64,000 nucleotides of DNA from Minisyncoccota bacterium (GCA_021734905.1 JAIPIB010000001.1:1-64000), one strand, 5' to 3'; positions 44,075-53,009 are shown, numbered from the stretch's first letter. Numbers and translations: made by a program. The notes: generated by a model not told the origin, from the sequence alone.

Positions 44075-45988
44075 ATGAATATTATTGCAAACAACGTTGC
44101 TTCAAAGCTCTTCGTAGCTTTTGTAGCAGCAGCTATGCTTGTTATGCTTGTGGCACCTTCAGCGAAGGCAGCAACAGCTGACGAGCTCCAAGCACAAATC
44201 ACTGCCCTTATGGCACAAATCGCAGCCCTTCAAGGTTCAACTGATGCTTCAGCATCAGCTGCATGTACATTTACTCGATCTCTTACAGATGGTTCAGAAG
44301 GAGCTGATGTAAAGTGTCTACAAGACTCTCTTACACCTACATACTTCAACTTCGCTGGTGGTTCAACTGGTTACTTCGGTTCAGTTACCAAATCAGCAGT
44401 TGCAGCATGGCAGGCAGCTAACGGTGTAGCACCAGCAGTTGGATACTTCGGTCCTGTTTCACAGGCTAAGTACAATGCTATGATGGCAGCAGCACCAGTA
44501 GTAACTACACCAGATACAGATGATTCTGATTCATCAGATGATTCTTCAACTTCACTTTCAGGTGAGGCTTCACTTAAGGATTTCCAAATCGACACAGCGA
44601 GTGATGACACTATCGAAGAGAGCTCAAACGATCAAGAGATCGGAGTTGCTACAGTTGAATTCCAGAACGGTGACGCAAGAATCACACGTATGGATGTACG
44701 ACTTAGTGGAGTTGAGAAGGTGTGGAACATTTTCGATGAAGTTGCCATCGTGGTTGATGGTGACGAAGTCGCACGAATGGATGCATCTTCAAAGGGTGAT
44801 TACATCAATACTTCAGGAAACGCAGGAACACTTCGTTTCTCCAGTCTTGACCTCGTAGCAGTGGAAGACGAAGAAGTAGAAATTACCATTATTGCAAGTG
44901 TCAACAATGTTGACACAGCTGACCTCGGTACATACACCGTTGCAGTTCAGTCAATGCGATTTGTTGACGGTACTGACGTAACAAGTACTCTTGATTCTAC
45001 AGACGATTCAGATATTACTTCAACTGTTAACTTTACCATTGCAGTAGCAGGTGGAGATGACGAAATTGTCGTAAAGTCATCATCTGTCAATCCAGATGGA
45101 ACAACTCTTGAATTGAAAAATAATGCGAAGTCAGACTGGTACAATGTGTTCACGTTTGATCTCGATACTGATGATTCGGTAAATGATATCGAACTTACAA
45201 CAGTTGTTGTACACTTGGCTTTCAGTTCATCAACATACGCTACATTTGTTGATAAAGCAGAGCTTGTTATCGATGGGACAACTATCGATAGCGTTACTGC
45301 TTCAACTTCAGGAATGGCAACAGACCTTACCTTCGATGTTGATGGAGATGTTACTATCGATGCAGGAGATCGAGTTGCTGCAAAGCTTAACCTACAATTC
45401 AAGTCACTTGCACTTGGAAATGAGGGTGTGACTGTTACAGGATCTGTAACAGCAGCAAACCGAGCACTTATCGATGCAGTAGGAGCTGACGACCTTGCAA
45501 CGTCACAGCTCTCAGGTGCTGCAACAGGAGACCCAATGACACTTCGAACATCTGGAGTTACTGTTGAGAAGGTCAGTATGGCTTCAGCTGTAACTACTGG
45601 AACTAATGATGATGATGATTATGCAACATACACTCTTACGTTTAAGGTTACTGCCTTCAACCAGGATGTATACATCTCAACATCTCCAGCTACAGCAGTC
45701 ACTTACACAGTTGAGGATGGATCTAGTGTAGCAACAACTTCTGCTACAACAGCTACATTTTCTTCAACAGGTGATGAAGTAGGCTCATCATTTGAGGTCG
45801 CTGAAGGTTCAGCTGAAACCTTTACCCTCAAGGTAACGTACGACCCAACAGTTACTACAAGTACTGATGCGCGAGTACAACTTGAGACACTTATCTTTGG
45901 TTCAACATCTGGAACGCCAACAGGTCAGACCTGGACAGCGTCACCTGATACAGATTACCGAACAGCTGTTGAAACAATCGTTAACTAA
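44075..45988 (+). CDS. Secreted surface protein with peptidoglycan-binding domain (S-layer candidate)
   Basis: 637 residues. A signal peptide (about 1-32, ending PSAKA-A) and a short coiled coil are followed by a PG_binding_1-type domain at residues about 66-136 (LTDGSEGADVKCLQDSLTPTYFNFAGGSTGYFG..., VTKSAVAAWQAANGV). The remaining 490 residues are acidic, Thr/Ser/Asp-rich beta-repeat sequence with few Cys and Lys. Strong codon bias (GCA, TCA, GAC, ACT) implies very high expression. CPR cells make abundant proteins of this design, so it is a good candidate for the main surface layer; that is inference. A terminator follows. Confidence 0.75.
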   Translation: MNIIANNVASKLFVAFVAAAMLVMLVAPSAKAATADELQAQITALMAQIAALQGSTDASASAACTFTRSLTDGSEGADVKCLQDSLTPTYFNFAGGSTGYFGSVTKSAVAAWQAANGVAPAVGYFGPVSQAKYNAMMAAAPVVTTPDTDDSDSSDDSSTSLSGEASLKDFQIDTASDDTIEESSNDQEIGVATVEFQNGDARITRMDVRLSGVEKVWNIFDEVAIVVDGDEVARMDASSKGDYINTSGNAGTLRFSSLDLVAVEDEEVEITIIASVNNVDTADLGTYTVAVQSMRFVDGTDVTSTLDSTDDSDITSTVNFTIAVAGGDDEIVVKSSSVNPDGTTLELKNNAKSDWYNVFTFDLDTDDSVNDIELTTVVVHLAFSSSTYATFVDKAELVIDGTTIDSVTASTSGMATDLTFDVDGDVTIDAGDRVAAKLNLQFKSLALGNEGVTVTGSVTAANRALIDAVGADDLATSQLSGAATGDPMTLRTSGVTVEKVSMASAVTTGTNDDDDYATYTLTFKVTAFNQDVYISTSPATAVTYTVEDGSSVATTSATTATFSSTGDEVGSSFEVAEGSAETFTLKVTYDPTVTTSTDARVQLETLIFGSTSGTPTGQTWTASPDTDYRTAVETIVN

Positions 45989-46036
45989 CGTTAACCCTTG
46001 TTCTAACAATGTGACGTAAGTCAGAGTTAGGTAAGG

Positions 46037-46066
46037 AAAAACCCGACACGAAAGTGTCGGGTTTTT
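46037..46066 (+). terminator. Terminator after the surface-protein gene
   Basis: AAAAACCCGACAC, loop GAAA, GTGTCGGGTTTTT. Confidence 0.92.
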
Positions 46067-46254
46067 CTGTTGTCACAATTTATCCCTAACAGGACCGACC
46101 TGTTTATTGTTAGAGCCCGACCTCCGGGTGTTATGTTGGGGGTACGGTTTTCTTTATTCAGATGGGCAATACATTTTTGTGTCATTGGGTGTTAATATTT
46201 TATTTAGGTTTAATTTAAATAAAATAGATACAGCGTGTTGCATTATGTCTATAT

Positions 46255-48630
46255 ATGTTTAATAAATTTCTTAGAATAGGTGCAATTCTCGGGTTTGGTA
46301 TTTTATTGGTAGTTCCATCGTATTCACATGCGCAAGTAGCTTGTGGAAATATTGTCGAAATCTATTACGGAGATAGATATGAATCGCCAATTGAAGATTG
46401 TTTTAATCCATTTGGGCTCGTTACCATAAATCCTGACGTCAGTGTCGCTCTTAGTGATACTGACATTACCGAAGCTGGAGAATATCCATTCCTTGGAACG
46501 ACGCAAAGTCTGGATATTAAAGGATCTTCCGCATTTTCCGCTTATGCTGAACTCTATTTTCATGATGGACAAGATTACCTAATGATAGATGAGACAGGAA
46601 ATAATCAGTATTCTTTTACAGAACAGGGAACTTATACACTCGTTATTTATGAAATGGATCAGCCAATGGTCTCGCAGAGGTCATTGTTCCAAAAAGCAAT
46701 TTATTTTCTCACTCCACAAGCATTTGCGTATTTTGATGGTCCATCACTCGTCATAACATTTACCGTTACTGAAGTGACACCTGAAGGCATCTCCAACATC
46801 CTCTTCCTCCCAGGCATTCAAGCAAGTAGGTTGTATACAGACGAAAATGGGAATGAACGAAAGCTGTGGGAACCAATAGGGGACAGTGATGTGGAGCTTC
46901 TCAGAATGACAGAAAATGGTGAAAGTATTGCAGATGTGTACACAGAGGATGTTGTTGATGAAATCGGAGGTATTGCACTCGGAGGAAACATATATAAAGG
47001 ATTTTTAGAATATCTTAAAAATATAGATGGAGTATTAAAAGGACCTCTTGTTGAAACATATCCATATGATTGGAGACATGATGTTTTTGATATTGTGGAT
47101 AAAGGCACGAAAATGAGTAATGGCGCCTTTAAGACACCGATTTCTTCGATTGAATTTCTCGCGGGTACTTCACCGACTCATAAGGTAACCCTCATTGCAC
47201 ACTCAAACGGTGGTCTACTTGCGAAAGCTATCATGTTAAAACTTAAAGAAGAAGGAAAGACGGATCTCGTCGATAAGGTGATTTTTATCGCCACACCGCA
47301 CATAGGTACTCCAAAGGGACTCGCCGCTATTCTTCATGGATTTGATCAGGAACATTTGGGAGGCCTTATTTCGAGTGATGAAAAAGTTCGTTCAGTGATG
47401 AAAAATATGCCTGGTGTGTACGGACTTCTCCCGAGTGAATCCTTTGTGGGGACACTTGCGGAGCCAATGATATCTTTTGATGGCTCAGATACTGCAAAGA
47501 TTTTTAGAGATAAATATGGGTTCACCATATCAAACATGACTGAATACACCGATTTTCTCAGTGGTATGGAAGGAAGGGGAGATGCTGGAAATAGTATTAA
47601 TGAGCCCGGTATAGCAAATCAATCAATGCTCGAGGCCGCATTAACAGAACATAGGGATAAGCTTGATACGTGGAGTCCGCCAGGAGGGGTAGAAGTATTC
47701 AATATCGTCGGTACAGGACTTGCAACGCCGAAATCAATTGAGTATAGAGAATTTATGGAGACAGACTGTAATACAGACCAAAGTATATGTATTCCAAAAG
47801 GAAAGATAGAGCCTGTTTTGCATTTTACGAGTTATGGGGATGAGACTGTTGTTTCGAGGTCGGCTGGAGATACTCAAGAAGGTAGTAAGTATTATTTTGA
47901 TATAAGTTCTTCTAGAAAGGAATCTCCCTCATTTATTAAGTACACACATGCCAATATCACTGAAGATGGGACAATTCAAAGCGTAATTGACCACATTCTA
48001 CACGCATCAAGCACCCAAGAAATTGAGTTTGTATCAGAAGATGAACCAACGTTTACAAATAATACAGATATCCTTACGATTCATTCGCCAGCGCGCATCT
48101 ATCTTCGTGATATTGACGGGAATATTACTGGAAGAACTATGAGGGACGGTAATTGGTATTCGGAGATACCAGAGAGTGATTATTTTGAGGCTGGTGGCAT
48201 AAAGTACGTACTCGTACCAAGTAACACTTCGTACGAGGTTGTGATTGAAGGAGAGGGAGAAGGGGTGTACACCAATATCATTTCACAACTTCAGGGAGAC
48301 ACAGAAGGAGTTTTGCATAGTTTTGTAGCAACAACTTCGCCGACTATGATTACGCATTACCAGAAAGTTGATGGCATATTTAGTACTGTTACTGTAGATA
48401 CAAATGGTGATGGGAAGATTGATATGGAGATGACTCAGGATGGTACTATAATTACTAAAGAAGATGATGATTGTAAAGACCGTGGGGACAAACACCCGCA
48501 GGAAGATAAGAAGAAAAAAAAGAAGTGCAAGGTAAATAAGAAGGAGGACTCTTACAAGGAGGAGAAAGATAAAAAGGAGAATGAGAAACCCAGAAAGAAT
48601 AAAAGAAATGGAGCGAAGAAAGATCGTTGA
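46255..48630 (+). CDS. Secreted LCAT-like alpha/beta hydrolase
   Basis: 791 residues. Signal peptide 1-26 (ends SYSHA-Q). An N-terminal beta domain (30-170) is followed by the hydrolase: NILFLPGIQASRLY resembles the LCAT oxyanion start, YPYDWRHD is typical of the LCAT family, and the nucleophile elbow is AHSNGG. IFIATPHIGTP supports lipase-like function. Residues 740-791 are a Lys/Glu/Asp-rich low-complexity tail. It may act on lipids or acyl groups at the cell surface or of a host. Catalytic Asp and His are not certain (candidates around SYGDETV and KYTHANI). Confidence 0.75.
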   Translation: MFNKFLRIGAILGFGILLVVPSYSHAQVACGNIVEIYYGDRYESPIEDCFNPFGLVTINPDVSVALSDTDITEAGEYPFLGTTQSLDIKGSSAFSAYAELYFHDGQDYLMIDETGNNQYSFTEQGTYTLVIYEMDQPMVSQRSLFQKAIYFLTPQAFAYFDGPSLVITFTVTEVTPEGISNILFLPGIQASRLYTDENGNERKLWEPIGDSDVELLRMTENGESIADVYTEDVVDEIGGIALGGNIYKGFLEYLKNIDGVLKGPLVETYPYDWRHDVFDIVDKGTKMSNGAFKTPISSIEFLAGTSPTHKVTLIAHSNGGLLAKAIMLKLKEEGKTDLVDKVIFIATPHIGTPKGLAAILHGFDQEHLGGLISSDEKVRSVMKNMPGVYGLLPSESFVGTLAEPMISFDGSDTAKIFRDKYGFTISNMTEYTDFLSGMEGRGDAGNSINEPGIANQSMLEAALTEHRDKLDTWSPPGGVEVFNIVGTGLATPKSIEYREFMETDCNTDQSICIPKGKIEPVLHFTSYGDETVVSRSAGDTQEGSKYYFDISSSRKESPSFIKYTHANITEDGTIQSVIDHILHASSTQEIEFVSEDEPTFTNNTDILTIHSPARIYLRDIDGNITGRTMRDGNWYSEIPESDYFEAGGIKYVLVPSNTSYEVVIEGEGEGVYTNIISQLQGDTEGVLHSFVATTSPTMITHYQKVDGIFSTVTVDTNGDGKIDMEMTQDGTIITKEDDDCKDRGDKHPQEDKKKKKKCKVNKKEDSYKEEKDKKENEKPRKNKRNGAKKDR

Positions 48631-48660
48631 GTTATAAGTAAATAAACTAATAAAGTAGTT

Positions 48661-49068
48661 ATGAATAAAGAAAAGAGACATAATTTTTATGCGATTTTTG
48701 TCACAGCAGTAGTTCTCGCTGGTATTTATTTGATGTTCAAATTGAGCTTCTTTGATTCTTGGAGTCCAGAAATAATTTCAGATATAGTTAATCCTTTATA
48801 TTTTGGCCTTTTGGCACTCATACCGACGCTTATGTTTCTCTTGTTCTTCATGGGGAGACTTTTTATCTTGTGGATCAAACATGTTGCATGGTGGTTCTTT
48901 GCATTTACAGTTCTTATGGTCGGAAATACATCTCAAGGCGGATTTCTCCCACTTTACGATAAGGTACAGGTCGCGCTTTTTTGGATGGCAATTCTCTTCA
49001 TTGTTACCGTTGTCTATGCTCTTATTATGAATAAGAGATTAAAGAATGAGAACAAATTGTTTGCTTAA
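48661..49068 (+). CDS. Four-helix membrane protein, unknown
   Basis: 135 residues. Hydrophobic segments at about 11-30, 46-70, 76-92 and 100-122. No motif. It follows the LCAT-like gene by 30 nt, which suggests one transcript. Function unknown. Confidence 0.65.
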   Translation: MNKEKRHNFYAIFVTAVVLAGIYLMFKLSFFDSWSPEIISDIVNPLYFGLLALIPTLMFLLFFMGRLFILWIKHVAWWFFAFTVLMVGNTSQGGFLPLYDKVQVALFWMAILFIVTVVYALIMNKRLKNENKLFA

Positions 49069-49113
49069 CAAACCATTTGTTAGTTTGAATAGAGGCGCGG
49101 TATACTAATAGTA

Positions 49114-49215
49114 ATGTTTAATAAAACATTTTATCGATTTTTATTTGGATTTTTAACAATCATCGCCGCTGTGCTCGTAGTCATTTTAATAGTTGGGTCA
49201 AGTCAGAGTAATTAA
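49114..49215 (+). CDS. Small membrane protein (33 aa)
   Basis: ATG frame of 33 codons: MFNKTFYRFLFGFLTIIAAV then LVVILIVGSSQSN. One strong membrane helix. TATACT at 49101-49106 ends 7 nt before ATG, the same leaderless layout as long genes here, which supports it as real. It stops 6 nt before the next start. Confidence 0.5.
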   Translation: MFNKTFYRFLFGFLTIIAAVLVVILIVGSSQSN

Positions 49216-49221
49216 TGTCAT

Positions 49222-49701
49222 ATGCGAATCACTGATCAATATTTTTGGAATTTTGTTTTTCTGGTTTTCTTTCTTATCTTGGTATTTATGGGAATGGTTG
49301 TTCTTGATAGTGAAGCATATAAAGTGTATTCAGAATTAACATTTGTTGATTTTACACTCATGACACTTGCTACATTTCGAGTCATACGGCTTTTTACGCA
49401 TGACAAAATCACTGCTTTTTTCAGGGAACAATTTTATGACGCAACTGAGTCGAGAGGGAAGGTAATACTTATTAAACCAGCAAACGGGCCACGTCGTACT
49501 ATTGCAGATCTTCTTTCTTGTCCATGGTGTTTTGGTGCGTGGGCAAGTGCTGTCGTTGTGTTTCTTTATCTTCTTACTCCGTATGCATTTTTCCCGATTA
49601 TGTTTTTGGCGATTGCAGGAGTTGCTACTTTTATTCACCTACTCGCGAGTGTTGTCGGCTGGAAGGCAGAGCAGACAAAGATGGATGTGGAAGGGGGGTG
49701 A
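49222..49701 (+). CDS. DUF1360 family membrane protein
   Basis: 159 residues. Three or four membrane helices. The pattern TLATFRVIRLFTHDKI...LLSCPWCFGAWASA is diagnostic of DUF1360 (CPWCxGxW). Function not established; some relatives are annotated as sporulation YjaA-like. Immediately downstream of the 33-aa membrane protein, likely one unit. Confidence 0.8.
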   Translation: MRITDQYFWNFVFLVFFLILVFMGMVVLDSEAYKVYSELTFVDFTLMTLATFRVIRLFTHDKITAFFREQFYDATESRGKVILIKPANGPRRTIADLLSCPWCFGAWASAVVVFLYLLTPYAFFPIMFLAIAGVATFIHLLASVVGWKAEQTKMDVEGG

Positions 49702-49757
49702 GTAAGGCATATTCTAGAGTCGTGAGGGTTCTTTTTGCCGGAAGATACATGCCAAAG

Positions 49758-49788
49758 AAATATCGCGATTAATCGCGATATTTTTTTT
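49758..49788 (+). terminator. Terminator after the DUF1360 gene
   Basis: AAATATCGCGATT/AATCGCGATATTT followed by a T-tract. Confidence 0.85.
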
Positions 49789-49798
49789 AGAGGGTTAT

Positions 49799-49835
49799 GA
49801 AAAGCAGCAAAGGCCAAAGGCCTTTGCTGCTTTTC
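49799..49835. terminator. Second strong hairpin before the rplJ leader
   Basis: GAAAAGCAGCAAAGGCC, AAA loop, complement. It insulates the rplJ transcription unit. Confidence 0.8.
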
Positions 49836-49852
49836 ATTTTTAAAAATTCTGG

Positions 49853-50005
49853 TATAGTGTTCGTCATACAGACTCATGACAGCTGGTCGTATATCGAAAA
49901 GGATATACTATAATGAACCGTTTGGTTTGCCAGCCGAAGTCCCTTCTCTTTTAAGGTTGGGGGTCGAAACTCAAGTCTGTACCACGCATTTGCTTGGTAC
50001 GTCTG
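49853..50005 (+). ncRNA. Probable L10 (rplJL) autoregulatory leader RNA
   Basis: TATAGT at 49853-49858 is the likely -10. ACAGACT (49868-49874) pairs with AGTCTGT (49974-49980) and closes a roughly 110-nt domain with internal stems. A GTACCA/TGGTAC hairpin follows. Position before rplJ and a closed multi-stem fold fit the L10-leader class, in which L10(L12) binds its own mRNA. I have not matched the kink-turn motif in detail. The domain contains a 13-codon frame (49913-49954) that may be accidental. Confidence 0.5.
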
Positions 50006-50027
50006 TGTCCAAAAAATAAGAAGCGGA

Positions 50028-50092
50028 AGCGACTATATTTTTTGAGACCGTCTTGAAATTCTATTTATAATGAATTTCAAGACGTACATACT
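50028..50092. repeat. Dispersed intergenic hairpin, copy
   Basis: GAAATTC/GAATTTC around TATTTATAAT, with outer CGTCTT/AAGACG arms, between the leader RNA and rplJ. Confidence 0.65.
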
Positions 50093-50123
50093 TTATTTTT
50101 CAAAGAAGTATAAATTAAAAAGC

Positions 50124-50612
50124 ATGGCAATTACAAAAGCAAAAAAAGAAGATATTCTTTCAAGACTTGAGAGTATCAAAAAAGATTCAGATTCAATTGT
50201 TTTCGTGAACTTTAAGGGTGTGACGGTGAAAGAAACTACGGTAATGCGACGAGCTATGCTTGAAGCTGGGGTAGGATATTTTGTCGCAAAAAAGACACTC
50301 ATGAAGCGAGCGTTTGGGGAAGCTTTCGAAGGCGAAATGCCAGAACTCGATGGCGAAATTGCTGTAGCATATAGTACAGATGCAATCGCTCCTGCACAGA
50401 CCGTAAAGGAATTTGCAAAGAAGTATAAAGATGCAATTGCTATTGCTGGAGGAATTTTCCAGGGAGTTTTCAAGGATAAGGATGAGATGACAGAAATCGC
50501 ATCAATCCCATCACTTCAAATACTCCGCGGTATGTTCGTCAATATTATCAATTCCCCGATACAAGGACTTGTTGTTGGGCTTGATGCTATTGCAGATAAG
50601 AAGAGTGCGTAA
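50124..50612 (+). CDS. rplJ: 50S ribosomal protein L10
   Basis: 162 residues from ATG 50124, which gives the conserved start MAITKAKKEDIL; the upstream in-frame ATG at 50070 lies inside the repeat hairpin. KGVTVKETTVMRRAMLEAGVGYFVAKKTLMKRA is the L10 RNA-binding domain. The C-terminal helix (NIINSPIQGLVVGLDAIADKK) binds L7/L12 dimers. It forms the base of the ribosomal stalk. A leader RNA precedes and an attenuator-like hairpin follows it. Confidence 0.95.
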   Translation: MAITKAKKEDILSRLESIKKDSDSIVFVNFKGVTVKETTVMRRAMLEAGVGYFVAKKTLMKRAFGEAFEGEMPELDGEIAVAYSTDAIAPAQTVKEFAKKYKDAIAIAGGIFQGVFKDKDEMTEIASIPSLQILRGMFVNIINSPIQGLVVGLDAIADKKSA

Positions 50613-50679
50613 TTAATAATCTATTGGGTGTAGTGGTTTAGAAAAGTCCTGGGCAAGAAACAGAGCAAATGAAGTGATG

Positions 50680-50713
50680 GTCGATTTTTCTTCTTTGGGG
50701 AAGAAAAATCGAC
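50680..50713 (+). terminator. Hairpin between rplJ and rplL, possible attenuator
   Basis: GTCGATTTTTCTTC and complement, 6-nt loop. There is no T-tract, so it may be a processing or attenuation site adjusting the L10:L12 ratio. Confidence 0.45.
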
Positions 50714-50769
50714 AGACTCAGAAATTATAGTCATTTCATTCCTTAATTTCTGGCCACAGCTAAGATTTT

Positions 50770-50801
50770 CTAATTCGGTGCCCTCATAACAAAATCTAAA
50801 C
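50770..50801 (+). promoter_or_regulatory. Shared leader motif before rplL
   Basis: TAAGATTTTCTAATTCGG...CCTCATAACAAAATCTAAAC and ATG. TAAGATTTT pairs with AAAATCTAA, as at recA. Confidence 0.6.
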
Positions 50802-51230
50802 ATGACAGATGAAACAACAGTTGCTGCTGCAGAAGCGGTAGTCGAAGAAGTCGTAGAGGTTCCTGCAGAATTTAAAAAGATTGTAGAAGAGATTGAAAAA
50901 ATGACTGTTCTTGAGCTTCACTCACTCGTGAAGGTTCTTGAAAAGAAGTTTGGTGTATCAGCACAAGCCGTTGCGGTTGCTGGACCAGCTGCAGGAGGAG
51001 GCGATGCTGCAGAAGAGCAGAGTACATTCACTGTAGAACTTACTGAGGCTGGAGCACAGAAGATTGCTGTGATTAAGGCTGTTAAAGAAGTTCTTGGTCT
51101 TGGTCTCAAGGAGGCAAAAGACATGGTAGATGCAGCACCTTCAGTTGTTAAGGAAGGTCTTAAGAAGGAAGATGCAGATGCTCTCAAGGCAAAGCTTGAA
51201 GAAGCTGGAGCAAAAGTTACCTTGAAATAA
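50802..51230 (+). CDS. rplL: 50S ribosomal protein L7/L12
   Basis: 142 residues, slightly long because of an acidic N-terminal extension (TTVAAAEAVVEEVVEVPAEF). The dimerisation helix, Ala/Gly hinge (AVAVAGPAAGGGDAAEE) and C-terminal domain (EKTEFTVEL-like start, VIKAVKEVLGLGLKEAKDMVDAAP) are standard. It recruits translation GTPases to the ribosome. Confidence 0.97.
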   Translation: MTDETTVAAAEAVVEEVVEVPAEFKKIVEEIEKMTVLELHSLVKVLEKKFGVSAQAVAVAGPAAGGGDAAEEQSTFTVELTEAGAQKIAVIKAVKEVLGLGLKEAKDMVDAAPSVVKEGLKKEDADALKAKLEEAGAKVTLK

Positions 51231-51240
51231 GGTTTCTTAT

Positions 51241-51280
51241 AAAATAAAAGCCTCGGACTTTTGTCTGAGGCTTTTATTTT
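51241..51280 (+). terminator. Terminator after rplL
   Basis: AAAATAAAAGCCTCGGAC and complement with TTTT loop. Confidence 0.9.
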
Positions 51281-51439
51281 ATGTAGAACCTTTCAAGGTA
51301 ACTTTTGAACCACAGGCACGCCCGCGGGGCGGTGAGGAGTGTCGAAGTGGGGTCGCGAGCACTTAGTAGAATTCGACTGAAAGGAAGAATTATACTTAGT
51401 GACTTGTGACAAGGTTACACTTAAATTACTTAGAAAAAC

Positions 51440-51466
51440 AAAAAGCCCCGCTATGAAAGCCGGGGC
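51440..51466 (-). terminator. Terminator for the epimerase gene
   Basis: GCCCCG/CGGGGC stem with the A-run at 51440-51444 giving a minus-strand T-tract. Confidence 0.7.
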
Positions 51467-51493
51467 CAGAAAGAACTTAGTGGACGGTGGTTG

Positions 51494-52239
51494 TCACAGA
51501 CGATGAAGTTGTGTGACATGAAGTGTACAAGTAACACGAGCAGTCTCACCTCCCTTGATCATGACACTTTCTCCTTGTTTTGCTCGCATCACAGGTTCGA
51601 TACAGACGTATACTTGCTTTTGTTGTCAGTCCACACACAGATGTGCGTGTAACCTATCATTGTGATGGTGATAAGGTTGTGTCCGGCGAACAATGTAACA
51701 ATTTTCCGACGATTAAGTGGAATGAAGAGTGGGCTATCATGCAGAACCTTTTGGCTCTTGAGTCTCATGTCGCCATGTCGGATTTCAAACGGCTTCCCGT
51801 ATGTACTCAAATACGGATGAAAGCCGAGGGAAATAGGCATCGGGCATTTTTCCTGATTTCTCAACTGTATTGAGTGCACCAAGGTTTTGCCACCTTTTGG
51901 GATGGTGATAGCGGTTTTTACCGAATGATGCCATGGTTCATAAAACCACATCCTTGATTTTGCCGTACCGCGGGAGAAGCTACCCTTTCTGTTTTTGAAA
52001 TAATGCTGCCGGATAAGCCCATGCTTGGGAAGATCCGTTGCTTCGTATATCTTGGCCTGCAATTGCGTGCCAAAAAATGGAGAACATACGAATGCTCCAC
52101 CTCGAACTTTCGTCACTCCATTGATCTTGACTTCATTTTCGGGAAAGATGATACTTTCCATACATCCGAGGGGAGTCCAAGATCGTACGGTACCGTTTCC
52201 TGCGACTGCGATGTGTGATCCGTTCATTGATTCCTCCAA
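51494..52239 (-). pseudogene. Aldose 1-epimerase-like gene broken by a frameshift
   Basis: The intact frame runs 52239-51589 (216 residues) with SLGFHPYLSTYG, the catalytic His region of mutarotase-like epimerases, and then stops early after VWTDNKSKY. In the -1 frame the natural continuation YVCIEPVMRAKQGESVMIKG goes on to a stop at 51494-51496; VCIEP is the family's conserved end. The break is at a run of four T on the + strand (51618-51621), so one base lost there explains it: mutation, assembly error or -1 slippage. GC-rich, with GGAGG about 6 nt before ATG, unlike the neighbours. Substrate unknown, perhaps a hexose-6-phosphate. Confidence 0.75.
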
Positions 52240-52379
52240 ATCGTGATTTTGTTGACCAAATTATTCCGTCGGGACTATATCACACCTTTATGAAAAGTAT
52301 AGACTTTCATATGCGACATTGTCTGTGCAAAATGTCCAGATTTGTGAATCTGAAGACCGTGCTATAATCGCATCACTAT

Positions 52380-53009
52380 ATGACAGATCCACTTGCGATA
52401 CTTTTTGGAAGTCAGGCACGAGTAAAACTCCTTCGCTTTTTCTTATTTAATCCAACACAAGAATTTAGTTTTGATGACATTTCACGACGGGCGCGTCTTG
52501 TGCGGAGAACTGCACGTACAGAAATTAATGCACTCGAACGAGCTGAAGTTATTAAGAAAAAAATAATTTTTGCTAAGCACAAGACGAAAGAAACAAAAGT
52601 CCGAACACAGGGATACATGCTTAATACGAAATTCCCGCAACTGAGTTCGTTGCAAACATTCCTTTTTGAGACAGCTCCAATCAATGGAACAACTGTCTTG
52701 AAACATATTCGTAAAATCGGCCCGCTTGATTTTGTTGCATGTACAGGAATTTTCATGCGCGAGTTTGATCGAAGACTTGATCTTATCGTAGCAATGAAAA
52801 AACTGAACGAAGGGAAGGTTGAGGTTGCCATACGTTCTCTTGAAGCGGAGCTTGGAATTGAGATTCGGTACGCAACTTTTACCACAGAAGATCTTTTATA
52901 TCGTGTTGGCATGTATGACAAACTCACCAGAGACGTTTTTGACTATCAGTACCAAATTATCATTGATAAAATAGGCGTTCGGAATGAGCTCCGTAGGCCA
53001 AATGTTTGA
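52380..53009 (+). CDS. Winged-HTH regulator with nucleotidyltransferase-like C-domain
   Basis: 209 residues. Residues 1-75 are an ArsR-like winged helix (LAILFGSQARVKLLRFFLFNPTQEFSFDDISRRARLVRRTARTEINALERAEVI). Residues about 105-190 resemble the MNT-type fold (IGPLDFVACTGIF..., DRRLDLIVA), probably catalytically degenerate. Similar fusions occur in CPR and archaea. TATAAT (52363-52368) lies 11 nt before ATG. A palindrome before the next gene may be its target; that is inference. Confidence 0.7.
   Translation: MTDPLAILFGSQARVKLLRFFLFNPTQEFSFDDISRRARLVRRTARTEINALERAEVIKKKIIFAKHKTKETKVRTQGYMLNTKFPQLSSLQTFLFETAPINGTTVLKHIRKIGPLDFVACTGIFMREFDRRLDLIVAMKKLNEGKVEVAIRSLEAELGIEIRYATFTTEDLLYRVGMYDKLTRDVFDYQYQIIIDKIGVRNELRRPNV

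Noticed and set aside
49913..49954. 13-codon leader peptide (MNRLVCQPKSLLF) in the rplJ leader
   Set aside because: Inside a region better explained as folded leader RNA; no supporting signal beyond ATG.
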